NCBI RefSeq assembly: GCF_000355765.4
Contig: NZ_CP021106.3
Span: 2,947,137-3,011,136, forward strand
Direction: 5' to 3'
DNA length: 64,000 nt
From: Nitrosospira lacus
Lineage (GTDB): Bacteria > Pseudomonadota > Gammaproteobacteria > Burkholderiales > Nitrosomonadaceae
In this document: positions 26,711-36,240 of the stretch, piece after piece
Layout of the letters: every line of letters starts with the position of its first letter
How positions within the stretch are numbered: the stretch's first letter is position 1
The notes under the pieces: generated by a model
Told to the model about the DNA's origin: nothing
What the model saw: the letters and a program-made list of their open reading frames with translations, nothing else
Database searches by the model: none
Translations under genes and position numbers: made by a program

Positions 26711-27911
26711 TTACGTGACCACTCTCATGCGGGGTGCCAGAGCACAGAGCAGCTCATAGCTCACTGTACCGGCCGACTGCGCTACCTCATCCACGGGCAA
26801 CTCCTTCCCCCAGAGTGTTACAGGGCTGCCTACGCCGGCCCCTTCAATTCCACTCAGATCCACATGCAGCATATCCATGGATACGCGCCCGACAAGTCGG
26901 GTACGCCTGCCATTCACCAGCACCGGAGTGTCGGCGGGGGCATGGCGGGGGTAACCGTCGGCATAGCCGCCCGCCACAATACCGATACGCATTGGCGGTC
27001 AGCACGAAACATATGGCCTATCCCACTCCGTCTCCTGACTTAGCTGTTGAACGCGGTAAATTTTATCGATATGGGGGGTAACCGTCGGCATAGCCGCCCG
27101 CCACAATACCGATACGCATTGGCCGGTCAGCACGAAACATATGGCCATATCCCACTCCGTCTCCTGACTTGAGCTGTTGAACCGCGATAATTTTACTCGA
27201 TATGGTCATTGCCGGATGCAAATCCAGTTCTTTAGCGGTTCTGTCAGCGAAGGGCGAGGCCCCATAAAGCATGATACCGGGCCGCACCCAGTCCGCGTGC
27301 GTGTCGGGACAGCGCAGGATAGCGGCGGAGTTGGCCAGCGAGCGCGGCAGATTCCGCGCTTCGGCAACAGCATTGAAGCATTGCAACTGCGCGGCAACGC
27401 TTTCGTTTCCAGCGGACTCATCGGCGCGGGCCAAATGGGTCATGAGCGTAATCTGACCGACAAAGGAATTGACTTTCAATGTTTCCAGCGCAGCATGAAA
27501 TTGCTCGGGCGTGAAACCCAGGCGGTTCATGCCGGTATTAAGCTTCAGAAATACATCCAGCCTGCCGTGCGCTCTGTACGCTGATAACATCGCCAGTTGC
27601 TCGTGATGATGGACTACGGTGCTTAAATGGTACTGCTCGATCCATGCCAATTCCGCCATGGAAAAAAAACCTTCCAGCAGTAAAATGGTCTGGCGATAAC
27701 CAGCTTCCCGCAAGCGAACGGCAGCGTCAATTTCGAGCATGGCAAAACCCTCCGCTCGCTTCAGCGCATCCGCCGCACGCAGCAGCCCATGACCGTACGC
27801 ATCCGCCTTGACCACCGCCATGACCCGCGAGCGGGGAGCATAATGGCGAACTACGGATAGATTATGTTCGAGCGCAGACAGATCAATCAGCGCCTGGATG
27901 GGACGTGACAT
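26711..27911 (-). pseudogene. alr: Alanine racemase gene interrupted by a tandem duplication
   Basis: Alanine racemase makes D-alanine for peptidoglycan using PLP. The N-terminal reading (27911-27063) has the PLP lysine K35 in VVKADAYGHG and runs to [15 protein letters not shown], where an out-of-place second copy follows and the frame ends. The same 15 residues restart at 26992 and lead into the correct C-terminus ([13 protein letters not shown]) ending at 26711. Deleting one copy would give about 357 residues, the usual length. The break lies in an imperfect 127-bp repeat, so as written the gene is broken. A true strain would need another source of D-alanine, which makes a sequence error likely. 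Confidence 0.85.
26951..27205. repeat. Imperfect tandem duplication inside alr
   Basis: Copy 1 (about 26951-27074) and copy 2 (27078-27205) are offset by 127 bases. Copy 1 differs from copy 2 by five single-base deletions, one insertion and one substitution, clustered toward its right end. Copy 2 reads cleanly in the alr frame. This is what an uncorrected low-quality read end joined to a second read would produce. Confidence 0.9.
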
Positions 27912-28100
27912 CAGCGTTCAGGATGCGGGGAAGTTTTGATCATTCTAAAATCCGGATCGGAATAGTTGATCCTGAAAACAGCGGCTTCCATTGGTGGCTT
28001 AAATGATTTCATGATATAAACCTTTTCGCCAGAATAAGCCTGGATGACCATTGTATAATCTCACGCCTGACGATGAGAAGGTTTTTGGGGAGAGAGTAGG

Positions 28101-29375
28101 GTGAAACGTGGATTTTATACCATTATGGCAGCGCAGTTTTTCTCTTCGCTGGCTGATAATGCGCTGCTGGTCATTGCCATTGCACTTCTGATAGAACTGC
28201 ATGCGCCCGCATATCTCACCCCGATGCTCAAGTTTGTATTCGTTTTATTCTATGTAATTCTAGCCCCTTTCGTCGGCGCATTTGCCGATTCCATGGCCAA
28301 GGGGCGGGTTATGTTCATTAGCAATTCGATCAAGATTGCTGGCTGCAGCCTGCTTTTCCTGGCTTCGCACCAGTATTTCGCCCTCGCCGCCTATGCGGTC
28401 GTCGGGCTTGGAGCTGCCGCCTATTCCCCCGCCAAATACGGAATACTTACCGAACTGCTTCCTCCAGAAAAACTGGTCATCGCCAATGGCTGGATCGAGG
28501 GACTCACCGTAGCTTCCATTGTGCTGGGCACGGTATTGGGCGGGCTGCTGATAACACCCGCCATCTCCTCCATATTTCTGGAGTTCGACTTCCCTTTCAT
28601 CAACACTGGCGTGGATACCATACCGGAAGCGGGCATTCTCCTTATTGCCGTTTTCTATAGTACCGCCGCCATTTTCAACCTATACATTCCCAATACCGGA
28701 GTTGATCACCGTATTCTCAAGAAGAATCCCGTATTCCTGGTGCACGAGTTTGCCCACTGTATGAAGCTGCTATGGACGGATAAGCTCGGGCAAATTTCAC
28801 TCGCCGTCACCACGCTGTTCTGGGGTGCTGGTGCAACGCTTCAATTTATTGTATTGAAATGGGCCGATGCGGCACTCGGCTATCCGTTAAACAAAGCCGC
28901 ACAGTTGCAGGGTGTGGTCGCCGTCGGAATTGCGATAGGTGCGGTTGTCGCGGCACGGCTCGTATCGCTGCGGCAGTCCGTGAAAGTTATCCCGCTTGGC
29001 ATTGCCATGGGTATCGTAGTGATGGCCATGATTCTGGCGCGCGACCTGTGGATAGCGATCGTACTTCTCATGCTGATAGGCGGGCTGGCCGGATTTTTTG
29101 TGGTGCCAATGAACGCCCTGCTGCAACACCGCGGGCACATCCTGATGGGCGCAGGCCACTCCATCGCGGTACAGAATTTCAACGAGAACCTGAGTATTCT
29201 CACCATGCTGGCGGTATATGCGGTACTGGTAAGTTTCGACGTGCATGTTTACACCGTCATCATTCTGTTTGGCCTGTTTGTGGCAGTGATCATGGCGCTG
29301 ATCCGCCAGTGGCATCTGCACAACCAGAGCATTGAGGACTCCCTCCATCTGATCGGGGTGCATAAGGGCCATTAA
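28101..29375 (+). CDS. lplT: Lysophospholipid transporter LplT (MFS)
   Basis: 424-residue inner-membrane major facilitator protein with about 12 helices. The start MKRGFYTIMAAQFFSSLADN and the segment GAAAYSPAKYGILTELLPPE are characteristic of LplT, which flips lysophospholipids inward for re-acylation. There is no fused acyltransferase domain and no aas gene beside it. The start is GTG 28101 after AGAGAGTAGGG. It is divergent from alr, a pairing I recall from other betaproteobacteria. Confidence 0.92.
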   Translation: MKRGFYTIMAAQFFSSLADNALLVIAIALLIELHAPAYLTPMLKFVFVLFYVILAPFVGAFADSMAKGRVMFISNSIKIAGCSLLFLASHQYFALAAYAVVGLGAAAYSPAKYGILTELLPPEKLVIANGWIEGLTVASIVLGTVLGGLLITPAISSIFLEFDFPFINTGVDTIPEAGILLIAVFYSTAAIFNLYIPNTGVDHRILKKNPVFLVHEFAHCMKLLWTDKLGQISLAVTTLFWGAGATLQFIVLKWADAALGYPLNKAAQLQGVVAVGIAIGAVVAARLVSLRQSVKVIPLGIAMGIVVMAMILARDLWIAIVLLMLIGGLAGFFVVPMNALLQHRGHILMGAGHSIAVQNFNENLSILTMLAVYAVLVSFDVHVYTVIILFGLFVAVIMALIRQWHLHNQSIEDSLHLIGVHKGH

Positions 29376-29386
29376 TCCGGATTGTG

Positions 29387-29893
29387 CTACAAAATAATGG
29401 GTGTATCGGGCAGCTCATTCTTGCTCTCTACGGGTTCTTCTTCTGCCCGGAAATGCTTCTGCAGATGACTACCTACAGCGCTGATTCCAGCGACCACCCC
29501 TGATTCAAAATGGCCCTGACGAAAAGCCATTTCCATTTCGCGGCAGATTCTTTCCCACTCCTCAGCGCTGACTTTGACGTTAATTCCCCGATCCGCAATG
29601 ATTTCAACGTCACGGTCCGCAAGCAGCAGGTAAACCAGCACGCCGTTATTATACTCAGTGTCCCACACACGAAGCCGGGAAAACACCTCCACCGCTCTCT
29701 CTCGCGCCGGCTGATCTCTAAGCAGAGGCAAAGTATCCAATGCTGCCTCCACCGCAAAGCAGACCTCGCCCATATGGCTGATTTCCGACTGCTTAATGGC
29801 TTGTTCGATAGCTATCAGGGACGTGGGGGGAAACAGGCGTCGCACCACCGCACGACCCGTAAGGAAATGCCGCAGTATGCGCGCAAAATTCAT
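29387..29893 (-). CDS. TPM-domain protein, cytosolic
   Basis: 168 residues containing a TPM (phosphatase-like) domain at about 25-150, with AIEQAIKQSEISHMGEVCFAVE and NGVLVYLLLADRDVEIIADRGI. The segment VYLLLADRDVEIIADRGI is the family core. There is no signal peptide, unlike the upstream partner. The start abuts the stop of the larger TPM gene, implying coupled translation in a lemA-TPM-TPM operon. The biochemical role of these bacterial TPM proteins is uncertain. Confidence 0.88.
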   Translation of the reverse strand: MNFARILRHFLTGRAVVRRLFPPTSLIAIEQAIKQSEISHMGEVCFAVEAALDTLPLLRDQPARERAVEVFSRLRVWDTEYNNGVLVYLLLADRDVEIIADRGINVKVSAEEWERICREMEMAFRQGHFESGVVAGISAVGSHLQKHFRAEEEPVESKNELPDTPIIL

Positions 29894-30787
29894 TTACCAT
29901 CTCCCTGATGCGCCACCACCACCAAAACCACCCCCCCCTCCCCCAAAGCCGCCTCCGCCACCAAATCCACCTCCGCCGCTCCTGCCGCCCATCCCACCAA
30001 ACCCGCCGGGAGGCCAGCCACCCCGCCCTCCTCTGGCAATTCCCCCACCCCCGTTACCAAATAGGCTCATAAAGAACGCGAGGAAAGCGATAATCAAGGC
30101 AGCAATTATCGAAGAAAAAACGATCCAACCCATGAAGCCCCCCGCTACACTCATTACGGCGGCGCCAATGAAACGCCCAAACATGGATTGAAGTATTCTG
30201 CCGGCTACGATAAGTACAATAAAAATGAGAAAAACATTGTCCAAAATAATATCCATCCCTGCCGGAGCACCATTGCCCCGCTTGGGTTGCGGAGGAGGCA
30301 GTGATTCTCCTTCGATTACCCCCATTATTTTTTCGATTCCTACATTGATACCGCCCGCGAAATCTCCCTGCCGGAGTCTGGGAACAATTATTTCTTCGAT
30401 GATACGCTTCGCCATGGCATCCGGCAGCACACCCTCCAATCCATAGCCCACCTCGATCCGCAACGCTCTGTCATGCTTCGCAATGACCAGCAGGATGCCG
30501 TCATCGACGCCTTTGCGCCCCAGTCTCCAGTTCTCCGCAACTCGAATCGAATACTGTTCGACCGTTTCGGGATGCGTGGTAGGAATGACCAACACCGCTA
30601 TCTGGCTGCCTTTTTTTGCCTCGAATGCAACTAGTTTCTGCTCCAGCTGCGCGGTCTGATTCGCGGTGAGTGTTCCGGTCAGATCGGTAATACGGGACTT
30701 GAGCGGCGGAACCGCCACTTCCGCCGCTGATAAGGAAGCGGAAAGAAGCAGTACTAAAGCGAGGGCCTTTCCCCAAGTTTGAATCAT
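29894..30787 (-). CDS. TPM-domain membrane protein with glycine-rich tail (YgcG-like)
   Basis: 297 residues: signal peptide (about 1-22), TPM domain (about 25-150; GSQIAVLVIPTTHPETVEQYS and DRALRIEVGYGLEGVLPD), two transmembrane helices (about 180-250), then a tail of about 45 residues made almost only of glycine with phenylalanine and arginine. The domain should face the periplasm. Lies between lemA and a second TPM gene. The glycine-rich tail is normal for the family. An antisense proline-rich reading at 29796-30191 is an artefact of this tail. Confidence 0.9.
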   Translation of the reverse strand: MIQTWGKALALVLLLSASLSAAEVAVPPLKSRITDLTGTLTANQTAQLEQKLVAFEAKKGSQIAVLVIPTTHPETVEQYSIRVAENWRLGRKGVDDGILLVIAKHDRALRIEVGYGLEGVLPDAMAKRIIEEIIVPRLRQGDFAGGINVGIEKIMGVIEGESLPPPQPKRGNGAPAGMDIILDNVFLIFIVLIVAGRILQSMFGRFIGAAVMSVAGGFMGWIVFSSIIAALIIAFLAFFMSLFGNGGGGIARGGRGGWPPGGFGGMGGRSGGGGFGGGGGFGGGGGGFGGGGASGRW

Positions 30788-30871
30788 AATCCTAAGTCCT
30801 TAAATCCCTTATGGATCATGGGTGGTCAACCGCCAAGTTCTGATAGCGAACCATTGAGGCGCAGTTTTCTA

Positions 30872-31477
30872 TTATTTCGCTGACGATGGTGTGCTGAAAT
30901 CCACCTTGGGAGCGGAGGAAATTTCTTTCTCGTTCTCCACGGTGAAGCCAGGCTTCACCTGGAACCCGAATACCATCGCGGTCAGATTGCTGGGAAATGA
31001 GCGCACCACCACGTTGTATTCCTGGACGGCCTTGATGTAACGATTGCGGGCCACCGTGATGCGGTTTTCGGTACCCTCCAGCTGGGCCTGTAATTCACGA
31101 AAATTGGCATCCGATTTAAGTTGAGGATAGTTCTCCGCCACCACCAGTAAACGCGACAGGGCACTCGACAATTCTCCCTGGGCGCTTTGAAATCTGGCGA
31201 AGGCTTCCGGATTGTTGATCAGCTCGGGTGTGGCCTGGATGCTGCCCACTTTGGAGCGGGCATTCGTCACACCCAGCAGCACGTCTTTTTCCTGTGCGGC
31301 AAAACCCTTCACCACGTTTACAAGGTTGGGAACAAGATCAGCGCGCCGCTGATACTGATTCAGGACTTCCGACCAGCCGGCCTTGATCTGTTCATCGGTG
31401 GACTGCAGGGTATTATAGCCACAGCCACTTAAAGTAAGGGTAAGGAGCAACGTCAGCGACAACAGCAAATTATGCAT
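30872..31477 (-). CDS. lemA: LemA family lipoprotein
   Basis: 201-residue helical envelope protein. The signal ends with lipobox LSGC, and the body carries the LemA pattern: WSEVLNQYQRRADLVPNLVNVVKGFA, the central NFRELQAQLEGTENRI and NRYIKAVQEYNVVVRSFPSN. LemA genes commonly sit with TPM-domain genes, as here, and the products are thought to act together at the membrane, though the role is not settled. Confidence 0.93.
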   Translation of the reverse strand: MHNLLLSLTLLLTLTLSGCGYNTLQSTDEQIKAGWSEVLNQYQRRADLVPNLVNVVKGFAAQEKDVLLGVTNARSKVGSIQATPELINNPEAFARFQSAQGELSSALSRLLVVAENYPQLKSDANFRELQAQLEGTENRITVARNRYIKAVQEYNVVVRSFPSNLTAMVFGFQVKPGFTVENEKEISSAPKVDFSTPSSAK

Positions 31478-31690
31478 GGCATTCTTCCTGAAAGAATTTG
31501 ATTTGAGAAACCTCCGATCAAGTTCCAGCGAGTTTCTCCAGCAACAAGATCCATAGGGCTTTTCCGAGATCGATTAATTATAAATGGGGGTTAAATAGCA
31601 GATTGCAAGGGAACTCGGCATAAGCCTCTGTTGGCGCGACGGCGTATGCCCCGGTGGCACATAAAAGTCAGCAATGCGCTCACGTTGGGC

Positions 31691-32437
31691 TTACCCGGAA
31701 GGTCCCAAGCCTTGCATGATGCTTCTAGCAAAACACAAATCCTCCCAGACCTTTGCCTTGTCCACAAGCGTGCGAAGGAGATAGGCTGGATGATAGGTAA
31801 CAATGACAGGGATACCGGAATGGTCATGCAGCCTTCCGCGCAGGCTGGCAATCGCGGCATCAGTATGCAACAGGTTCTGCGTAGCGACTTTTCCCAGCGC
31901 AATGATGAGTTTGGGCTTGATCAACTGAATTTGCCGCTCAAGATAAGGTGAGCACTGCCCCGCCTCATCGGGACTGGGATTTCTATTGCCCGGTGGGCGG
32001 CATTTCACAATATTGGTGATATAAACATCCCGGCCGCGTCTCAGATTGATTGCTGCCAGCATATTATCCAGTAGTTTTCCCGACGGTCCGACGAAGGGCT
32101 CTCCCTTGGCATCCTCCTCAGCTCCCGGCCCCTCGCCTACGCATAGCCAATCGGCATTTTTGTCGCCCACGCCAAATACGGTGCGGGAGCGAGACTGGCA
32201 TAGCGGACACGCAACGCAACCTTCTACGCTTGTTTTAAGCTCATCCCAGCCCATTCGCAGGATTTTCGAACGCCGCTCTTCCGCCGCGCCGGCAGGGTGG
32301 CTGACGACGTGCTCGCTGGAGTCGACCTGAGCAGCAGAATCTTCACCGGAAGCCCTGACATGCCACAATGGGGTCAAGCCTAACTCCTTGAGTATTTCGT
32401 TGCGTCTGGCTCGCCTGGAAGGGCCGGCCGCGGTCAT
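31691..32437 (-). CDS. Uracil-DNA glycosylase, family 4 (iron-sulfur)
   Basis: 248 residues. The catalytic domain (about 70-245) removes uracil from DNA. It shows the family 4/5 motifs: the first cysteines of the 4Fe-4S cluster in GCVACPLCQSR, motif GEGPGAEED, the next cysteine in NIVKCRPPGNRNP, and TYHPAYLLR near the end. The N-terminal 65 residues are a basic, low-complexity extension often present in betaproteobacteria. ATG 32437 overlaps the rimI stop by four bases, so it is the last gene of a tsaB-rimI-udg unit. Confidence 0.93.
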   Translation of the reverse strand: MTAAGPSRRARRNEILKELGLTPLWHVRASGEDSAAQVDSSEHVVSHPAGAAEERRSKILRMGWDELKTSVEGCVACPLCQSRSRTVFGVGDKNADWLCVGEGPGAEEDAKGEPFVGPSGKLLDNMLAAINLRRGRDVYITNIVKCRPPGNRNPSPDEAGQCSPYLERQIQLIKPKLIIALGKVATQNLLHTDAAIASLRGRLHDHSGIPVIVTYHPAYLLRTLVDKAKVWEDLCFARSIMQGLGPSG

Positions 32438-32895
32438 AATATCAATTCCATGACTAAGGAGTCCTCTCGCCCCCCCATCGCGGGATAGTAATCCCTGCGT
32501 TTGCCGATCTGCCTGAACCCTATCCGTTCATACAGCCGGGCGGCCACATGATTGGACTCTCGTACATCCAGAAACATCGAGCGCGCGAGCTGCTCCTTGG
32601 CAATGCTAATAAAATGCCGCAGCAATCTCTCGCCCCAGCCCTTCCGTTGCGATCCGGCAGCGATGCCAAGCGTAAGTAAATGTGCTTCTTCGGGTCCAAT
32701 TATCATTACACCGTAACCAAAAATATGCCCATGCTGCTCCAGCACCAGGCAATGATAGCCGGAATCGATCGAATCGCTGAAATTGCCGCGCGTCCAGGGA
32801 AAGAGAAAAACTTCCCGCTCAATTGCCACGACCGCATCCAGATCTGTCATAAACATTCGCCTGATCTGGGGCATTTCCTGCAATTGAGCGCTCAT
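32434..32895 (-). CDS. rimI: Ribosomal-protein-alanine N-acetyltransferase RimI
   Basis: 153-residue GNAT enzyme that acetylates the N-terminal alanine of ribosomal protein S18. Family marks: IRRMFMTDLDAVVAIEREVF, the acetyl-CoA loop AAGSQRKGWGERLL, and LDVRESNHVAARLYERIGF. Overlaps its neighbours on both sides by four bases (ATGA), showing tight coupling with tsaB and the glycosylase gene. Confidence 0.94.
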   Translation of the reverse strand: MSAQLQEMPQIRRMFMTDLDAVVAIEREVFLFPWTRGNFSDSIDSGYHCLVLEQHGHIFGYGVMIIGPEEAHLLTLGIAAGSQRKGWGERLLRHFISIAKEQLARSMFLDVRESNHVAARLYERIGFRQIGKRRDYYPAMGGREDSLVMELIL

Positions 32896-33563
32896 CGTTC
32901 CTTTTCCTTCAGGGCCACCTTGTTACGGACATAAAGTGGTGCAGCATCAGCGGGGTCAATACCCAGACCCTTCGCAAATACCGGCTCAGCCAGCCGAACC
33001 ATGTGGCGTGCATGCGGCCGCAGATCACCGATAGTGTGATTGATACATCCATCGTAGCGGGTGCGCAACACTTCACCATACATGGAAAACCCGCTTCCGC
33101 AACCCATCCAGCCGCTACCGCGTACTAATGGAGCTTGTTGTGGCAAACATAGCATTGGCTCGCTTACCGGCCGCCACCCATTGACCATTTTTGTATAAGC
33201 GGCGTGATAAACCTCATTCATGCGGGCGTCGAGCGCGGCAATCACGTTATTACCCCCCGCCGCTTCCGCCAATGCTTCCAGTGTACATATGCCTGCCACC
33301 GGCAGATCGGCGCCAAGGGCCAGTCCCTGTGCAACTCCGCAGGCGATGCGCAAACCCGTGAAAGAGCCTGGACCCGCGCCAAAGGCAATGCCATCCAATT
33401 GGGCCAGTGTCAACCCGGCTTCACCCAGCATTTGCCGCAGCATCGGCAAGATCAACTCGGAATGCCGCTGTTTCGCGAGAACTTCGTGACTGAGTATTTC
33501 GCAGTCCACCAATACCGCAATCGAACAATACTCGGTGGAAGTATCAAGGGCGATAATTTTCAA
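32892..33563 (-). CDS. tsaB: tRNA t6A biosynthesis protein TsaB
   Basis: 223-residue ASKHA-fold partner of TsaD in threonylcarbamoylation of tRNA A37. The start MKIIALDTSTEYCSIAVL, the motif FGAGPGSFTGLRIACGVAQG and the C-terminal PLYVRNKVALKE are typical. The start codon is TTG (33563) without a clear ribosome site; no in-frame ATG fits the family N-terminus better. First gene of the tsaB-rimI-udg operon, divergent from the 33695 gene. Confidence 0.93.
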   Translation of the reverse strand: MKIIALDTSTEYCSIAVLVDCEILSHEVLAKQRHSELILPMLRQMLGEAGLTLAQLDGIAFGAGPGSFTGLRIACGVAQGLALGADLPVAGICTLEALAEAAGGNNVIAALDARMNEVYHAAYTKMVNGWRPVSEPMLCLPQQAPLVRGSGWMGCGSGFSMYGEVLRTRYDGCINHTIGDLRPHARHMVRLAEPVFAKGLGIDPADAAPLYVRNKVALKEKER

Positions 33564-33694
33564 GATGGCTGATCGACTAAGTAAGGAGGATTATAATGGA
33601 CACGAGCAACACCCTTTCCGGCGGAAACTTATGTCGAGAATATATTGTCCATTATTATGGCAATGTTACTTTAACATCATCTCAGGGAGGAGTC

Positions 33695-34135
33695 ATGAGC
33701 ATCACCTGGATACTTGTTGCAAACGCAAGCGCAGCCTGTCTCTACGCAAACTGCGGACCCAAAAAGGGACTGCAGAAACTCAAAGAATTCAAGCATGACG
33801 CCAGCAGGGAAAAAGGGCAGGATCTGGTGTCAGACCGCCCTGGACACAATAAAAGTCACGGTAATGGCCGTGGCTCATACGTACCCGCCACTGATCCAAA
33901 ACAAAACCAGGCCCAGAACTTTGCCCTTCAGTTAGCCAGGGAACTGGAGCAAGGGCGTACCACCAATAGCTACCAGCGTCTGATCCTGGTGATATCAGCT
34001 CCGTTCATGGGGCTCGTCAACGGGAGCTTGGGAAGCCACGTGCGTACCCTGGTAAGCGACACTTTTGAAAAGGACTACACCAGAGCCAGCGAAAAAAATC
34101 TGACCCGGCATCTGGAAAGCTGCATTTATCTCTAA
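33695..34135 (+). CDS. Host attachment family protein (PF10116-like)
   Basis: 146 residues from ATG 33695, which has a strong GGGAGGAG ribosome site; readings from 33596 add untypical residues. The pattern TWILVANASAACLYAN, followed by RLILVISAPFMGLVN and TLVSDTFEKDYT, matches the family named for a role in Agrobacterium attachment, related in fold to eRF1-like domains. The actual function in non-pathogens is unknown. There is no signal peptide. Confidence 0.85.
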   Translation: MSITWILVANASAACLYANCGPKKGLQKLKEFKHDASREKGQDLVSDRPGHNKSHGNGRGSYVPATDPKQNQAQNFALQLARELEQGRTTNSYQRLILVISAPFMGLVNGSLGSHVRTLVSDTFEKDYTRASEKNLTRHLESCIYL

Positions 34136-34219
34136 TGCCGAGGGATATGGAGTCTTTGAATAGGTCCTCTGTGGAGCGCGTTGCAGCAACCATAAGCGAC
34201 GGTTCCCGCGAGAGCCTAT

Positions 34220-34792
34220 TCAGATTCCTAAAGGCCAGCGGCCAATTGGCGTATAAACCGACCCGCCGCTGGTTTGTTCTGATTTGACCAGCATCCATTC
34301 ACGCACCTGCCAGGCTATTGGCTCCGCCAACTCAGGCAGGGTTTGGCACAAAGCATCCCTCATCAACGTTATATGGGGTTTGTAAGTGCGCTGCTCCAAT
34401 ACGAATCCGGCGGTGGATAACGCACACTCTAAGGTGCTCACCAGACCTGTAAGTTCCGGAGGAATCCCGCCCGTTGTCGCGTAAACGATGCGATTTCGCT
34501 TCCAGTAGCGAATTTTTTCCACGACAAAATCAAATGCACTCATACCGGAATCCTTGATTTCGTCCGCTACCCGATATAGCGCGTCCAGTTTGCTCGCACC
34601 CACTTCCCCCACGAACACCAGTGTGAGGTGAATATTTTCCGTCTTGGTTTTCCGTCCGCTGCAGAACGACTTCCCGCGTAACTGTTCTGCCAACCCCGAC
34701 AGTTGCACCCGCGCCACGTCACCCGGCCATATCGCGAAGAAAACCCGGAGCGTTTCTTCCCTGATATCCGGATTTCTTTCAGTTATCCGCAT
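34220..34792 (-). CDS. thpR: RNA 2',3'-cyclic phosphodiesterase (2H family, ThpR)
   Basis: 190 residues with the two HxTx motifs of the 2H phosphoesterases: H55-L-T-L and H140-I-T-L. The N-terminal RVFFAIWP and the spacing of about 85 residues agree with ThpR/LigT, which opens 2',3'-cyclic phosphate ends on RNA. It overlaps the end of ispF by 14 bases, so the pair is likely cotranscribed. Confidence 0.9.
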   Translation of the reverse strand: MRITERNPDIREETLRVFFAIWPGDVARVQLSGLAEQLRGKSFCSGRKTKTENIHLTLVFVGEVGASKLDALYRVADEIKDSGMSAFDFVVEKIRYWKRNRIVYATTGGIPPELTGLVSTLECALSTAGFVLEQRTYKPHITLMRDALCQTLPELAEPIAWQVREWMLVKSEQTSGGSVYTPIGRWPLGI

Positions 34793-35276
34793 CGTCCATT
34801 CGGGTGATCAGGCATACCGCCTCTGCTTCTATCCCCTCGCCCCTGCCAACAGGCCCCAGGCGCTCGGCGGTTTTTGCCTTGACGTTGACATCCCCCGTGC
34901 GCATGCGAAGATCCTGTGCGATGTGAGTCACCATGGCGGGAATATGCGGCGACATTTTCGGTGCCTGAGCGATGATCGTGGCATCTATATTCATCACTTT
35001 GTAATGATGCTCAGCCAGCAAGCGTGAAACATTTTGCAATAACACGCGGCTATCGATGTTCTTGTACCGCGGATCGGTATCCGAAAAGTGCCTGCCAATA
35101 TCACCCAGCGCCGCCGCACCCAGCAACGCATCGCAGATCGCGTGCAGTAGAACGTCCGCGTCGGAATGTCCAAGTAAACCTTTTTCATGGGGGATGGTCA
35201 CGCCGCCGATGATAAGTTTGCGGCCTTCTGCCAACTGGTGCACATCAAAACCTTGCCCGATTCTAACCGTACTCAC
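34779..35276 (-). CDS. ispF: 2-C-methyl-D-erythritol 2,4-cyclodiphosphate synthase
   Basis: Fifth step of the non-mevalonate isoprenoid pathway. GTG 35276 is preceded by GAGAGGGGAG and gives 165 residues, close to the family's 157-162; an upstream start at 35312 adds untypical residues. The motif GQGFDVHQL supplies D11 and H13, and [19 protein letters not shown] supplies further zinc and substrate residues. Lies 173 bases downstream of ispD on the same strand. Confidence 0.95.
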   Translation of the reverse strand: MSTVRIGQGFDVHQLAEGRKLIIGGVTIPHEKGLLGHSDADVLLHAICDALLGAAALGDIGRHFSDTDPRYKNIDSRVLLQNVSRLLAEHHYKVMNIDATIIAQAPKMSPHIPAMVTHIAQDLRMRTGDVNVKAKTAERLGPVGRGEGIEAEAVCLITRMDDADN

Positions 35277-35449
35277 TCTCCCCTCTCTTTCATCTCTTAT
35301 TGGTCGGGACAAACAACATGGACATTGCGGCGTAACACCCCGTCACATTCAAAGCACGCCACGGCTGGTCTGGAGCGGGTTATGGATCAGGCCCGCATAC
35401 CCGCTGAAGCTGGGTGCCGATACGGACCACAGCGCCGTATCCATGCTGC

Positions 35450-36145
35450 TCAGGGGTTTCTCAGTATCAACTCCGCCAAAGCAAGGTCCTGGGGATAGGT
35501 CACTTTCAGATTGCGCGTATCGCTCAAGACCAGCCTGGGGTGCAAACCCAATGCTTCAATCGCTCCGGCATCATCGGTCATGGTCACGCCACCAGCCATG
35601 CTCAGGGCTTCCACAAGCAACGTATAACGGAACATCTGCGGCGTTTGTGCCTGCCATAGATTTTCCCTGGATTCAGTATGCGCAACCCGGTTATTGGTGT
35701 CACTGCGTTTTAACGTATCCGCCACCGGAACCGCAAGCAACCCCCCCACCTCATCATCAGCCAGTTCATCCAGCAACTTGTCGAGTTGCGCCTCAGCTAG
35801 ACAGGGCCGCGCGGCGTCATGCACCAACACCCAGTCGTCATCGCCGATGGACGAGACTCCCCGTGCCGCTTTCAAGCCATTGAGCACGCTTTCGGCGCGC
35901 GTGCCGCCGCCACATTCAAGTACAACCAGCTTGCCGGAGAAGTCCGACCAGTCATGCCGCAACCATCCCTCATCGCCTGGCGCAAGCACGACGAACACAC
36001 GGGTGATCCGTGATGAACCGCACAGGGTTCTCAGGGTATGATAAATCATCGGCTTGCCTGCAAGCGGCAAATACTGTTTGGGGAGCTCATCTCCCATGCG
36101 CGAGCCGAAGCCCGCTGCGGGAATCAGCGCAAAAAAACTTGGCAT
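35450..36145 (-). CDS. ispD: 2-C-methyl-D-erythritol 4-phosphate cytidylyltransferase
   Basis: Third step of the non-mevalonate isoprenoid pathway: transfers CMP to methylerythritol phosphate. 231 residues with the nucleotide-binding loop [19 protein letters not shown], the family motif [11 protein letters not shown] and [10 protein letters not shown]. Paired with ispF just downstream, as in most proteobacteria. The 35313-35449 gap between them holds no recognisable gene. Confidence 0.96.
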   Translation of the reverse strand: MPSFFALIPAAGFGSRMGDELPKQYLPLAGKPMIYHTLRTLCGSSRITRVFVVLAPGDEGWLRHDWSDFSGKLVVLECGGGTRAESVLNGLKAARGVSSIGDDDWVLVHDAARPCLAEAQLDKLLDELADDEVGGLLAVPVADTLKRSDTNNRVAHTESRENLWQAQTPQMFRYTLLVEALSMAGGVTMTDDAGAIEALGLHPRLVLSDTRNLKVTYPQDLALAELILRNP

Positions 36146-36240
36146 TGCATCGTCAAACAGCGCGGAATCAATTCATCAAATTCGGTAAAGAAACAACGCC
36201 TCGCACCTCGCAAGGATCGTTGCCATGATTACCGGCCGGA

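Noticed and set aside
29796-30191. Proline-rich frame on the plus strand
   Set aside because: It is the antisense of the glycine-rich tail of the YgcG-like protein (Gly codons read as Pro).
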